From assembly GCF_002025665.1 (NCBI RefSeq), contig NZ_CP018786.1:4774001-4838000 (forward strand): a stretch of 64,000 nt of DNA. The letters are read 5' to 3'. Both the position numbers and the translations under genes were made by a program. Each line of letters begins with the position of its first letter. Position 1 is the first letter of the stretch. Below are positions 9,112-18,179 of the stretch, in pieces. The notes beneath the pieces were generated by a model. The model saw only the letters and a program-made list of their open reading frames with translations, had not been told where the DNA came from and made no database searches. Origin of the DNA: Chryseobacterium indologenes (GTDB taxonomy: Bacteria > Bacteroidota > Bacteroidia > Flavobacteriales > Weeksellaceae).

Positions 9112-10800
9112 TTATCTTTGAAACGTAAAAGTTTGTGTATTGGTATTCCCTGCAGTATTGATGGTTGTTATTTTTAAAGTATGAGAACCGCTTCCTTTAG
9201 GACATTTTTCATCAAAAGTGTAGACAAAATTATCTTTTACACGGGCAAACCTCAACCATTTGCCATCCAGTTCGGCACGGAATGAAATAATATCTCCCAC
9301 TTTCGTTGCTCCTTTTAAGAGTAAAGAACTGCTATTAACCAATGCACCTTCTGCCCAGCCTGATGAAACGGATGGAAGATTATTGTCAATCAACAATTTC
9401 GCTGTACCCAATCTGTTGAATTTCCCTTCTGCCCAATCACCATTCCATTTTACCTTGACAACGGTTTTATCGCTGCCATAATCAAGGAGGATAACAGCTT
9501 TGTCTTTTTCTGTATTGGGTAATTTTCTATTCGGTTTTATTTTTAAAGTATATTCATCCTGAACTGGAATGTAAGGACTTTGTAAAACAATACTGTTTGA
9601 AACCGCATTCGGATCTGTATCCGGTTTTTCATAAGCATTGAAATTTACCGCATCATACATAGCATTTTTACCGAAGGCAATCTCCGTATTTTCTGTGGTA
9701 ATGGTTTTCCCTTGATTAGCCATTATCGTTTTTGCCGTAGAAGGTATTTTGTCTGATGTTTTGTTTAACTGAAATTTGGTTGTCAGACGGCTTGTGTTTC
9801 CTTTGACGTCTTTCAGAACAATTTCAATGGTATGAATATTCTCATCCTGAAGCTTAATAATCCCATTTTCATTCGAAAGGCTGTAGCTCTGCAATTTCAT
9901 TCCTGGCAAATTAGATAAGTGCTGAATTCCCATTTTATCTCTGATGAATTTGGTATAATCTATACAGCCGTTGAGGTAACGAGTATCATCATAGTGGATC
10001 TTATCAATTTTAAAACTGTAAATCAGCTTACCATCCATCAATAGGTCAGCATTATAAATTCCTAGATTAAAACCCTGATTAGCTTTATCAACTGCTTTAA
10101 TGGCAAAACTTATTTCAGGAGAATTCACCTGAACGAGGTTAGCCGTATAAATACTTCCTGCTTTTTTTACAGCAATACTGTTGGCTCCTGGTTCATAAGT
10201 ACTGAACCGTCGGTCATACCAATATAATCCACTGATGATGGGCGCAATATTATCAGGAATGGCAAAGCCAAAAAGTAACGGATTTAAACATTCTTCTGTT
10301 TGGGCATCTCTTATTTCAAAATGCAAATGTGGGCCTGCAGATCCTCCGGTATTTCCACTCAAGGCAATCTGTTGTCCCTTTTCCACAGGAAACTGTCCGG
10401 GTTGAAAGGTAATATCCTGTTCCCACTTCTCATCTTTATACTGCCTTTCTTTTACATATTCATCAAGTGTATTAAAATATTTGTTCAGGTGCGCATATAC
10501 TGTGGTATAGCCGTTAGGATGAGTGATGTACACTGCATTTCCAAATCCATATCGCTCTACTTTTATTCTGCTCACATAGCCAGCTGCAGCTGCAAGAACA
10601 GGAAGATTTTCCTGGCTATTGGTTCTTAAATCCAGCCCCATATGAAAGTGATTAGTCCTGATAGCCCCGAAATTGGCAGCCAGCTGCATGGGAATATTGA
10701 GTGGGTTTCTGAAATAATTTTGGGGATAATTATTTTGAGCCTGAGTGATGATACTGCTGATTAAACAAATCATAAATATCAGTTGGGGAAAGATTTTCAT
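9112..10800 (-). CDS. Secreted M23-family (LytM-like) metallopeptidase
   Basis: A 562-residue exported protein with an N-terminal signal peptide ending near ITQAQ. The peptidase M23 domain occupies roughly residues 40-170. Its zinc ligands are H53 and D57 (HMGLD) and H160 of HLHFE, with H158 and H104 as further conserved active-site histidines. The remaining about 390 residues are beta-rich with an Ig-like C-terminus. M23 enzymes cut peptidoglycan cross-bridges, or, when secreted, other glycine-rich proteins. With all ligands present it should be an active hydrolase rather than a NlpD/EnvC-type activator. It stands alone on the minus strand, convergent with nothing and separated from ileS by a 453-bp repeat-bearing gap. 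Confidence 0.88.
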   Translation of the reverse strand: MKIFPQLIFMICLISSIITQAQNNYPQNYFRNPLNIPMQLAANFGAIRTNHFHMGLDLRTNSQENLPVLAAAAGYVSRIKVERYGFGNAVYITHPNGYTTVYAHLNKYFNTLDEYVKERQYKDEKWEQDITFQPGQFPVEKGQQIALSGNTGGSAGPHLHFEIRDAQTEECLNPLLFGFAIPDNIAPIISGLYWYDRRFSTYEPGANSIAVKKAGSIYTANLVQVNSPEISFAIKAVDKANQGFNLGIYNADLLMDGKLIYSFKIDKIHYDDTRYLNGCIDYTKFIRDKMGIQHLSNLPGMKLQSYSLSNENGIIKLQDENIHTIEIVLKDVKGNTSRLTTKFQLNKTSDKIPSTAKTIMANQGKTITTENTEIAFGKNAMYDAVNFNAYEKPDTDPNAVSNSIVLQSPYIPVQDEYTLKIKPNRKLPNTEKDKAVILLDYGSDKTVVKVKWNGDWAEGKFNRLGTAKLLIDNNLPSVSSGWAEGALVNSSSLLLKGATKVGDIISFRAELDGKWLRFARVKDNFVYTFDEKCPKGSGSHTLKITTINTAGNTNTQTFTFQR

Positions 10801-10986
10801 ACAGCATTTGGGTTTTTAGGTCTACTTAAATGTACAAAATTCCGGCCAATAAGCGCTTATTAAGATATTCATTTTTAGAATCACCTTTGTTTTCTTAACC
10901 ACAGATTTCCTTTGCTGAGTGAAACGCCTTTGCGAACAATTTTAACTCATTCATAAGACCTTTGTGAACTTTGCGCAATCATTAGG

Positions 10987-11050
10987 TTTTGGCTAAATCA
11001 ATAGGATTTGTTTTTATTATTTAAGTGAGCTAAAGCCCACTGCTATTGAA
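10987..11050 (+). repeat. Two-hairpin dispersed repeat, copy A
   Basis: It follows the layout TTTTGGCTAAA..., an AT-rich spacer, hairpin GTGAGCTAAAGCCCAC (11025-11040), then CTATTGAA. The first hairpin is degenerate in this copy (GGCTAAATCA). It is related to the copies at 16997, 46582 and 52959. Confidence 0.75.
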
Positions 11051-11209
11051 TAAATTGCATTAAATTTTATATAAAAAACACCCAGAAAAATTCACTTATT
11101 GACCATTCACCATTCACTTTTCACAATTTTCTTTATTATATTTCTGAAATTGAACTTTTTAATAGAAGATATCAAAATAAAACATATATTATAAACCGAC
11201 AAATTTTAG

Positions 11210-11217
11210 TAAATTTG
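11210..11217 (+). promoter_or_regulatory. Candidate -7 promoter element of ileS
   Basis: TAAATTTG matches the Bacteroidota TAnnTTTG -7 box and lies 36 nt before the ileS ATG. No good TTG -33 element is visible. I looked for a T-box leader and saw none. Confidence 0.45.
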
Positions 11218-11253
11218 CAGACTTAATTAATCAACGATATTGAGATATTTACA

Positions 11254-14200
11254 ATGAGCCAATTTAAAGAATACAAAAACCTCAACCTTATTGACGTAGC
11301 AGACAATGTAGCGGAATTTTGGAAACAAAATAAAACTTTCAATAAGAGTGTTGAGATTCGTCAGGGAAATCCTGAGTTTGTTTTTTATGAAGGTCCGCCT
11401 TCAGCAAACGGTATGCCTGGAATTCACCACGTAATGGCAAGAGCATTGAAAGATATTTTCTGCCGTTACCAGACTCAAAACGGAAAGCAGGTTTTCCGTA
11501 AAGCAGGCTGGGATACGCATGGTCTTCCTGTGGAACTGGGTGTAGAAAAAGAGTTAGGAATCACGAAAGAAGATATTGGCAAAAAAATCTCTATTGAAGA
11601 CTATAACAAAGCTTGCCGCGAAGCAGTAATGCGTTATACCGACGTATGGAATAACCTTACGGAGAAAATCGGATATTGGGTAGACCTTGATGATCCGTAC
11701 ATCACATACAAGTCTAAATATATGGAAACCGTTTGGTGGTTGTTGAAGCAGTTGTATAGCAAAGATTTGTTGTACAAAGGCTACACGATCCAGCCTTACT
11801 CTCCAAAAGCAGGAACAGGACTTTCTTCTCACGAGCTGAATCAGCCTGGAACCTATCGTGATGTTTCGGACACAACGGTTGTGGCTCAGTTTAAAGTAAA
11901 GAAAGACTCTTCAGCATTGTTTAATGATGTTGACGGAGATGTACATATCCTTGCATGGACGACGACTCCATGGACGCTTCCATCCAACACTGCTCTTACC
12001 GTAGGGAGAGATATTGAATATATTGTAGTTAAAACCTTCAATCAATATACATTTGAACCTGTAACAGTAGTGTTATCAAGTGTTCTTTTACCTAAGGTTT
12101 TCGGTAAAAAATATGCAGAAGGTTCAGATGAAGATTTTGCCAACTATACTCCGGAAACGAAAGTAATTCCTTTCAGAATACTAAAAGAATTTACAGGAGA
12201 AAAACTTGTTGATACAAGATATGAGCAATTAGTTCCCTGGTTTACACCAAATGATAATCCTGAGAATGCATTCAGAGTAATCTTAGGAGATTTCGTAACG
12301 ACTGAGGATGGTACAGGTATCGTTCACACTGCGCCTACTTTTGGTGCTGATGATGCGAGAGTAGCTAAAATGGCTCAGCCAGAAATCCCACCAATGTTGG
12401 TAAAAGATGAAAATGACAATCTTGTACCATTGGTAGATTTACAAGGGAAATTCATCAAAGGAGAAAATGTTCCTGAGGTATTTTCCGGAACTTATATCAA
12501 AAACGAATACTACGATGAAGGAACTGCTCCTGAGAAATCATGGGATGTAGAACTTGCGATCCTGTTGAAAACAGAGAACAAGGCCTTCAAAGTAGAAAAA
12601 TATGTCCACTCGTATCCACACTGCTGGAGAACAGACAAACCGGTATTGTATTATCCTTTGGATTCCTGGTTTGTGAAAATGACAGCTGTAAAAGACAGAC
12701 TGGTTAATTTAAACAAAGAAATCAACTGGAAGCCAAAAGCTACCGGAGAAGGACGTTTTGCGAACTGGCTGGAAAATGTAAACGACTGGAACCTTTCCCG
12801 TTCTAGATATTGGGGAATTCCGTTACCGATCTGGAGAACAGATGATCTGAAAGAAGAAAAAATCATCGGTTCTGTAGAAGAATTATATAATGAGATCGAA
12901 AAATCAATTGCAGCAGGACTGATGACTGAAAACCCTTTCAAAGGTTTCATCATCGGGAATATGTCTGAGTCTAACTATGAACTTGTAGATCTTCACAAAA
13001 ATGTAGTAGACAAAGTGGTATTGGTTTCTGATTCAGGAAAAGCAATGAAACGTGAAAGCGACCTGATTGACGTTTGGTTCGATTCAGGTTCTATGCCTTA
13101 TGCACAGTTGCATTATCCTTTTGAAAACAAAGAGTTAATCGACAATAATAAAGCATTCCCAGCTGATTTCATCGCAGAAGGTGTTGACCAGACACGTGGA
13201 TGGTTCTATACGCTTCACGCTATCGGAACTGCGGTATTTGATTCTGTTGCGTATAAAAATGTAATGAGTAATGGTCTTGTTCTGGACAAGAACGGACAGA
13301 AGATGTCAAAACGTTTAGGAAATGCAGTAGATCCGTTCGAAACACTTGCTGTGTACGGTCCGGATGCAACCCGTTGGTATATGATCTCCAATGCAAACCC
13401 ATGGGAAAACCTGAAGTTTGATATTGAAGGAATTGACGAAGTAAGAAGAAAGTTCTTCGGAACACTTTACAATACCTATTCATTCTTTGCTTTATATGCA
13501 AATGTAGATGGCTTCAACTATTCAGAAAAAGAAGTGGAAAACCGTCCGGAAATCGACAGATGGATCCTTTCGGAACTTAATCTTCTCATCAAGGAAGTAA
13601 AAGCTTTCTATGAAGACTATGAGCCAACAAGAGTAGCAAGAGCAATCAGCAACTTTGTAAATGATAACTTAAGTAACTGGTATGTAAGACTGTGCAGAAG
13701 ACGTTTCTGGAAAGGAGATTATTCTGATGATAAAATTTCTGCTTACCAGACTTTATACACTTGTCTTGAAACAGTGGCGAAACTTTCTGCTCCAATTGCA
13801 CCATTCTTTATGGATCAGTTGTATCAGGATCTTAATAAAGTAACAGGTAAAGAAAACTGTGAATCTGTGCACCTTACAGACTTCCCGGTAGCTGATGAAA
13901 GCTTAATCGATCAGGATCTGGTTGAAAAAACACATTTGGCACAGAACATTACAAGTATGGTTTTCTCTTTGAGAAAGAAAGAAAATGTAAAAGTTCGTCA
14001 GCCATTACAAAAAGTATTGGTTCCTGTATTGGATTCTAAAGCAGAAGAGCAGATTCTTGCTGTAGCAGACCTGATCAAACAGGAAGTAAACGTGAAAGAA
14101 TTACAGTTAATTAATGCTGAAGAAGCATCTCACTTAATTGTAAAACAGATAAAACCTAACTTCAAAGCTCTTGGTCCTAAATTAGGAAAAGACATGAAAG

Positions 14201-14649
14201 TGGTAGGTGGCGAGATTGCAAATCTTACTACAGAACAGATTGCCGGTCTTGAAAAAGAAGGAAGAATAGACGTTCAAGGATACGAGATTACTCTTGATGA
14301 TGTGGAAATCTCTACAAAGGATATCCCTGGATGGACTGTTACTTCTGATGGAAAAACAACTGTGGCATTAGATTTGACGTTAACCGATGAGCTAAAATCT
14401 GAAGGTATCGCAAGAGAATTCATCAACAGAATTCAAAACCTGCGAAAAGATAAAGACTTTGATCTGACAGACAGAATTTCAATCACATTAGAAGAAAGTT
14501 CTCCTTTCTTGAATGAGATTAAGAAAAATGAGGAATATATTTCTTCCGAAGTCTTGTCAAATAAAATAGAAATTGTATCTTCACTTTCAAATTTTAACGA
14601 AATCGAAATAGATGAGGTTAATTTTAAGATAAATGTTGAAAAAAATTAA
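11254..14649 (+). CDS. ileS: Isoleucyl-tRNA synthetase
   Basis: A class I aminoacyl-tRNA synthetase of 1131 residues that charges tRNA-Ile with isoleucine and edits valine. The HIGH motif appears as GIHHV (56-60) after GPPSANGMP. WDTHGLPVE follows, a CP1 editing domain with TTPWTLPSN lies near 230-245, and KMSKR is at 683-687. The protein is about 190 residues longer than E. coli IleRS and ends in a long anticodon-binding and C-terminal extension without the four-cysteine zinc knuckle, which points to the long, eukaryote-like IleRS branch; that branch call is by eye. It opens a plus-strand run ileS, dksA-like, two small genes, lspA and sanA-like. Confidence 0.97.
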   Translation: MSQFKEYKNLNLIDVADNVAEFWKQNKTFNKSVEIRQGNPEFVFYEGPPSANGMPGIHHVMARALKDIFCRYQTQNGKQVFRKAGWDTHGLPVELGVEKELGITKEDIGKKISIEDYNKACREAVMRYTDVWNNLTEKIGYWVDLDDPYITYKSKYMETVWWLLKQLYSKDLLYKGYTIQPYSPKAGTGLSSHELNQPGTYRDVSDTTVVAQFKVKKDSSALFNDVDGDVHILAWTTTPWTLPSNTALTVGRDIEYIVVKTFNQYTFEPVTVVLSSVLLPKVFGKKYAEGSDEDFANYTPETKVIPFRILKEFTGEKLVDTRYEQLVPWFTPNDNPENAFRVILGDFVTTEDGTGIVHTAPTFGADDARVAKMAQPEIPPMLVKDENDNLVPLVDLQGKFIKGENVPEVFSGTYIKNEYYDEGTAPEKSWDVELAILLKTENKAFKVEKYVHSYPHCWRTDKPVLYYPLDSWFVKMTAVKDRLVNLNKEINWKPKATGEGRFANWLENVNDWNLSRSRYWGIPLPIWRTDDLKEEKIIGSVEELYNEIEKSIAAGLMTENPFKGFIIGNMSESNYELVDLHKNVVDKVVLVSDSGKAMKRESDLIDVWFDSGSMPYAQLHYPFENKELIDNNKAFPADFIAEGVDQTRGWFYTLHAIGTAVFDSVAYKNVMSNGLVLDKNGQKMSKRLGNAVDPFETLAVYGPDATRWYMISNANPWENLKFDIEGIDEVRRKFFGTLYNTYSFFALYANVDGFNYSEKEVENRPEIDRWILSELNLLIKEVKAFYEDYEPTRVARAISNFVNDNLSNWYVRLCRRRFWKGDYSDDKISAYQTLYTCLETVAKLSAPIAPFFMDQLYQDLNKVTGKENCESVHLTDFPVADESLIDQDLVEKTHLAQNITSMVFSLRKKENVKVRQPLQKVLVPVLDSKAEEQILAVADLIKQEVNVKELQLINAEEASHLIVKQIKPNFKALGPKLGKDMKVVGGEIANLTTEQIAGLEKEGRIDVQGYEITLDDVEISTKDIPGWTVTSDGKTTVALDLTLTDELKSEGIAREFINRIQNLRKDKDFDLTDRISITLEESSPFLNEIKKNEEYISSEVLSNKIEIVSSLSNFNEIEIDEVNFKINVEKN

Positions 14650-14707
14650 CATGTAGTTATTATATTTCAAATTCCATTTCATAATTTTATTAAAAAAGAG
14701 AAAGAAT

Positions 14708-15088
14708 ATGTCAGACGAAAGAGTTAGATACAGCGATGCTGATTTACAGGAATTTAAAGCGATCATTAAAGAAAAAATAGAAAAAGCAGAAAAGGATCTT
14801 CAGCTTATCAGAGAAAGTTTTATCAATGACCAGAATAATGGTACTGATGATACGTCTCCTACTTTCAAAGCTTTTGAAGAAGGAGCAGAAACGTTAAGCA
14901 AAGAACAGAATTCTATTTTGGCAGGAAGACAGGAAAAATTCGTGCGTGACCTTAAAAATGCTTTGATCAGAATCGAAAATAAAACGTATGGTGTTTGCAG
15001 AGTAACAGGAAAGCTGATTCCTAAGGAAAGACTTTTAGCTGTTCCTCACGCTACGCTGAGCATCGAAGCGAAAAACATGCAAAAATAA
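14708..15088 (+). CDS. DksA/TraR-family protein lacking the zinc-finger cysteines
   Basis: A 126-residue protein with a long N-terminal coiled coil (about residues 10-90) and a C-terminal globular knob, as in DksA, which binds the RNA polymerase secondary channel. The usual C4 zinc finger is not intact: only one cysteine exists in the whole protein (YGVCRVTGKLIP), where canonical DksA has CxxC...CxxC. The stretch RLLAVPHATLSI still matches the family. Bacteroidota homologues often show this cysteine loss, as I recall. The gene is 58 bp after ileS and 78 bp before the next small gene. It is probably a transcription factor; the effect on metal or redox sensing is inference. Confidence 0.8.
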   Translation: MSDERVRYSDADLQEFKAIIKEKIEKAEKDLQLIRESFINDQNNGTDDTSPTFKAFEEGAETLSKEQNSILAGRQEKFVRDLKNALIRIENKTYGVCRVTGKLIPKERLLAVPHATLSIEAKNMQK

Positions 15089-15166
15089 CCGAAAGGTTTG
15101 AAAAATAATATTGGGTTTATATCGTATTCACGGATACTTTATAAACCTAATTTTTAATGTATACCC

Positions 15167-15412
15167 ATGAGCGAATTATTAATTTTGGGATTGATTGTCT
15201 CACTAGTGCTGCTGTTTTTCAACAGAGAATGGATCAAAAGCAGATTCTTTCCTGAACCGCAGAAAAACTATACCATTGATGATCAATTCAATTCTGATAA
15301 ACGTGAAAGGGAGAAAGAGATCGACAGACTTTTGAGTAAGATGGGCAAAAATGGAGTCAATGATCTGTCTGAGAAAGACAGGAAAAGACTTGATGAACTG
15401 TCCAAAATGTAA
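15167..15412 (+). CDS. Small membrane-anchored protein, DUF6576-like C-terminus
   Basis: An 81-residue product with one N-terminal transmembrane helix (LLILGLIVSLVLLFF) and a short charged cytoplasmic tail. The tail ends in an ID(R/K)xLxKMxKxGxxxLSxxDRxRLxELSK pattern, the same short helical motif that closes many Bacteroidota rhomboid-like proteases (annotated as DUF6576 as far as I recall). No enzymatic function is suggested. It sits between the DksA-like gene and a 64-codon gene in a plus-strand series, 16 bp before the latter, and is probably cotranscribed with lspA. Confidence 0.7.
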   Translation: MSELLILGLIVSLVLLFFNREWIKSRFFPEPQKNYTIDDQFNSDKREREKEIDRLLSKMGKNGVNDLSEKDRKRLDELSKM

Positions 15413-15428
15413 AAATTAAATATAAGAA

Positions 15429-15623
15429 ATGGAATCTATCATAGTACATCCTAAGAATTCTATGGAGCTGAGCGCACTGAAAAGCGTACTGAAAGAAATG
15501 GGCATTAAATTTGAAAAAGCTCATGTTAAGAGCTCTTTCAATGGACAGAAAGTGGTCAAGAAAGCAAGCGATAACAAAAATGTAAAGCCGGCTTCAAAGC
15601 CCTCAAAACCTAAAGGACAGTAA
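15429..15623 (+). CDS. Small hypothetical protein (DUF2683-like)
   Basis: A 64-residue protein. The N-terminal half (MESIIVHPKNSMELSALKS...LKEMGIKFE) has the look of short Bacteroidota proteins with an IVHPKxxxxLxALKxxLKxxxIxFE pattern, which can resemble antitoxin N-termini. The C-terminal half is lysine/serine/proline-rich and probably disordered. No toxin partner is adjacent, so a toxin-antitoxin role is not supported. Its TAA stop shares one base with the lspA ATG (TAATG), implying translational coupling to lspA. Its function is unknown. Confidence 0.65.
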   Translation: MESIIVHPKNSMELSALKSVLKEMGIKFEKAHVKSSFNGQKVVKKASDNKNVKPASKPSKPKGQ

Positions 15624-16264
15624 TGAAAAAGATCTTAGCGATAACATTTTTGGTTTTGTTCATTGACCAGGCTTCAAAAATTTATATCAAAACTCATTTT
15701 GAACTGAATGAGAGTATTCCTGTCATCAATGGTTTCTTTAACAAGACTTTTGTTGAAAACCCGGGAATGGCCTATGGATTCCACTTCGGAGGAATTATCG
15801 GGAAATATTTTCTGGTCATCCTACGAGTTTTCCTGATCGGAGGGATGATCTACATGTTCAAAAAATGGTTGAAAGAAGGAGCTTCTAATTATCTTTTAGT
15901 TCCAATGGCGATCATTTTTGCGGGAGCTATCGGAAATCTTATTGACGGAATGTTCTATGGAATGATCTTCGACAGCGGAACTGTTTATGATGCCAGCACT
16001 GACCGATGGATTGGCTATGGCGGAATTTCTAAGCTTGTTCCTTTCGGGCATGGATATTCCACATTTATGAAAGGATGCGTAGTAGACATGCTTCATTTCC
16101 CTGTAGTAGACTGGTACGTTCCTGAAAGCTGGCCTTTAATAGGTGGAAAACATATTGAGTTCTTCAAATATATTTTCAATGTTGCCGATTCCGCAATCAC
16201 GGTAGGAGCTGCATTCTTATTAATATTCAGAAAAAAAGCTTTCCCGAACGGTCTGGAGTTTTAA
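15623..16264 (+). CDS. lspA: Lipoprotein signal peptidase (signal peptidase II)
   Basis: An integral inner-membrane aspartic protease that removes signal peptides from diacylglyceryl-modified prolipoproteins. Motifs: DQASK near the N-terminus, VENPGMAYG (44-52), GAIGNLID (101-108), and the catalytic aspartates D155 (VVDMLHFP) and D189 (FNVADSAI). At 213 residues it is longer than the usual about 160; the extra length is an insert between about 112 and 150, which I associate with Bacteroidota LspA. It overlaps the preceding small gene by one base and is followed after 15 bp by the sanA-like gene. Lipoproteins in this window (at 30.9, 32.8 and 60.1 kb) would be its substrates. Confidence 0.95.
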   Translation: MKKILAITFLVLFIDQASKIYIKTHFELNESIPVINGFFNKTFVENPGMAYGFHFGGIIGKYFLVILRVFLIGGMIYMFKKWLKEGASNYLLVPMAIIFAGAIGNLIDGMFYGMIFDSGTVYDASTDRWIGYGGISKLVPFGHGYSTFMKGCVVDMLHFPVVDWYVPESWPLIGGKHIEFFKYIFNVADSAITVGAAFLLIFRKKAFPNGLEF

Positions 16265-16279
16265 AAGATATATTTTCGG

Positions 16280-16924
16280 ATGAAAAAAATAATCAAAAAT
16301 ATTTTTAAATTTTTCCTGCTTCTTTTCGTTGCAGGAATTATTTTTATTGCCTGGGCGAATTACAGCATTAAAAGTGACAGCGCACCATTTGTTTCCTACA
16401 ATATTGCTGATGTACCGGAAGCAAAAGCTGCACTCTTATTGGGAACCGGAAAGCTTTTGAGCAACGGAACCCCAAATGCTTATTTCTACAACAGAATTAA
16501 GGCCGCAAGTAATTTATACAAAAGCGGGAAAATACAATACATCATCGTTAGTGGTGATAACAGTACCAAGGATTATAACGAACCTGAAGATATGCAGCTG
16601 GCACTGATGCAGGAAGGAATTCCACAGGATAAAATTATTTTAGACCATGCCGGATTCAGGACACTGGATTCTGTAGTGAGGGCAAAAGATATTTTCAGCC
16701 AGACAAAACTGGTTATTATCTCTCAGAAATTCCATAATGAGAGAGCGGTTTTCCTTGCAAGGAAAAATGGAATGGAAGCCTTTGGATATAATGCCGCGGA
16801 TGTGAATAAGTATGCAGGTTTAAAGACCAATTTGAGAGAATATTTTGCGAAAGCTAAAGCCTATTGGGATCTTCTTTTTGGTGTGGAACCTAAATTTGGA
16901 GGAGAAAAAATTGTAATTCCTTAA
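16280..16924 (+). CDS. SanA/YdcF-like DUF218 (ElyC) envelope protein
   Basis: A 214-residue protein with one N-terminal transmembrane helix and a periplasmic DUF218 domain. Family hallmarks are visible: ALLLGTGK near 52, YIIVSGDNS near 89, the EP.DM segment, TLDSVVRAK and SQKFHNERAVFLA, and a late GFxA-like block. E. coli SanA is needed for vancomycin exclusion at high temperature and ElyC for envelope integrity, so an envelope role is expected. The reaction is not established. It is the last gene of the ileS-to-sanA run, 15 bp after lspA, which fits an envelope theme. Confidence 0.85.
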   Translation: MKKIIKNIFKFFLLLFVAGIIFIAWANYSIKSDSAPFVSYNIADVPEAKAALLLGTGKLLSNGTPNAYFYNRIKAASNLYKSGKIQYIIVSGDNSTKDYNEPEDMQLALMQEGIPQDKIILDHAGFRTLDSVVRAKDIFSQTKLVIISQKFHNERAVFLARKNGMEAFGYNAADVNKYAGLKTNLREYFAKAKAYWDLLFGVEPKFGGEKIVIP

Positions 16925-16927
16925 TAT

Positions 16928-16957
16928 TTTTCCCACGGATTGCACAGATTTTCACAG
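16928..16957 (+). repeat. Short dispersed repeat of the CCACrGATTgCACAGAT type
   Basis: CCCACGGATTGCACAG...TTTTCACAGATGA has internal CACAGAT direct repeats and resembles the sequence at 21134-21163. It is intergenic, just after the sanA-like gene. Confidence 0.5.
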
Positions 16958-16996
16958 ATGATGCGTAAAGATATGTAAATTATTAAAGGTTGATAT

Positions 16997-17064
16997 GTTT
17001 TGACTAAAGCCAATGGATGGATGTTGAATTTTAAGCTGGCTGGGCTAAAGCCCACCCCTATTGA
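16997..17064 (+). repeat. Two-hairpin dispersed repeat, copy B
   Basis: TTTTGACTAAAGCCA, an AT-rich spacer with TTTTAA, a second hairpin GGGCT-AA-AGCCC (17041-17052), then CCCCTATTGAA. It has the same layout as copies A, C and D. Confidence 0.8.
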
Positions 17065-17078
17065 ATTTTAATAACAAC

Positions 17079-17126
17079 ATCTTTTATCTTTTATCTTTTA
17101 TCTTTTATCTTTTATCTTTTATCTTT
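17079..17126 (+). repeat. Heptanucleotide tandem repeat (ATCTTTT), about 6.9 copies
   Basis: Six perfect ATCTTTT units plus a partial seventh (ATCTTT). The array ends next to the expected -33 region of the trpS promoter (-7 box TAAATTTG at 17148-17155). A 7-bp unit is prone to slippage. Confidence 0.9.
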
Positions 17127-17147
17127 CGTTATTCCCGACAAACCTCG

Positions 17148-17155
17148 TAAATTTG
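17148..17155 (+). promoter_or_regulatory. Candidate -7 promoter element of trpS
   Basis: TAAATTTG matches TAnnTTTG. A weak -33 (TTTCG, 17124-17128) lies 19 nt upstream at the edge of the heptamer array. The start codon is 36 nt downstream. Confidence 0.5.
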
Positions 17156-17190
17156 CTATTCATTAATTTTTAAATATAAATTTTAAACAA

Positions 17191-18159
17191 ATGTCAAGAA
17201 TTCTTACCGGCATACAAGCCACCGGAACGCCCCATCTTGGAAATTTATTGGGAGCTATTATTCCTGCTATCGAACTATCCAAGCAGGAAGGAAATGAATC
17301 ATTTTTATTTATTGCGAATCTTCACACGCTTACACAGATTAAGGATGCGAAGACTTTAAGACAAAATACCTACGAGATTGCTGCGGCTTGGCTTGCTTGT
17401 GGATTAGATACTGAAAAAACATATTTCTACAGACAAAGTGATATCGCTGAAACCTGTGAACTTTCTTGGCATTTATCATGTTTTTTCCCTTATCAAAGAT
17501 TAACATTGGCCCATTCATTTAAGGATAAAGCAGACAGACTTCAGGATGTAAACGCCGGTTTGTTTACTTACCCTATTTTAATGGCTGCAGATATTTTACT
17601 GTATGATGCTGAAATTGTACCTGTAGGAAAAGATCAGCTTCAGCATCTGGAATTTGCAAGAGATGTCGCTTCAAGGTTCAATAACCAAATGGGTGAAATT
17701 CTTGTTCTTCCACAATCTGAACTTCAGGAAGACACAAAATATGTTCCTGGAACGGACGGTCAGAAAATGTCTAAATCAAGAGGAAATATCATCAATATTT
17801 TCTTACCTGAAAAGGAATTGAAAAAACAGGTGATGAGTATTGAATCGGATTCGAAATCTTTAGAAGAGCCTAAGGATCCTGAAACAGATAAAACATTCCA
17901 GATTTATCAGCTTATTGCTACGTCAGAACAGACTGAAGAATTAAGAGCAAAATACCTTGCAGGAAACTTCGGATACGGACATGCTAAGAAAGAATTATTG
18001 GATCTTATTCTGGTACGTTTTGAGAAAGAAAGAGAAACGTTCGCTTATTACATGAACAATCTTGATGAATTGGAAGCAAAACTTCAGCAAGGAGCTAAAA
18101 AAACCAGACCTATTGCACTGGAAACGCTGAAAAGAGTAAGAACAAGCTTAGGATTTTAA
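17191..18159 (+). CDS. trpS: Tryptophanyl-tRNA synthetase
   Basis: A class I synthetase of 322 residues, the normal bacterial length, that charges tRNA-Trp. The HIGH motif is TPHLGN (13-18), and KMSKS is at 192-196 (GQKMSKSRGN). The tryptophan-pocket region MAADILLYDA and VGKDQLQHLE is intact. The gene is monocistronic: repeat-bearing DNA with a promoter lies upstream and an intrinsic terminator 20 bp downstream. No T-box was seen. The convergent histidine-kinase gene shares the terminator region. Confidence 0.97.
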   Translation: MSRILTGIQATGTPHLGNLLGAIIPAIELSKQEGNESFLFIANLHTLTQIKDAKTLRQNTYEIAAAWLACGLDTEKTYFYRQSDIAETCELSWHLSCFFPYQRLTLAHSFKDKADRLQDVNAGLFTYPILMAADILLYDAEIVPVGKDQLQHLEFARDVASRFNNQMGEILVLPQSELQEDTKYVPGTDGQKMSKSRGNIINIFLPEKELKKQVMSIESDSKSLEEPKDPETDKTFQIYQLIATSEQTEELRAKYLAGNFGYGHAKKELLDLILVRFEKERETFAYYMNNLDELEAKLQQGAKKTRPIALETLKRVRTSLGF

Positions 18160-18179
18160 TGCTGAGTTTTACACATAAG

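Larger units (their letters stand above)
10801..11253. other. 453-bp intergenic region upstream of ileS
   Basis: No gene is seen. It contains a stretch of the type CCACAGATTTCC...CTTTGCGAAC...CTTTGTGAACTTTGCG (about 10899-10978), one copy of the two-hairpin repeat family, a short ATTCACC direct repeat (11099-11120), and an ileS promoter-like TAAATTTG at 11210-11217. It looks like a sink for dispersed repeats. Confidence 0.6.

Noticed and set aside
11160..11253. T-box leader before ileS
   Set aside because: No T-box core sequence or specifier stem; T-boxes are not expected in this phylum.
17079..17126. CRISPR-like array
   Set aside because: Head-to-tail 7-bp repeats without spacers and no cas gene; it is a simple tandem repeat.
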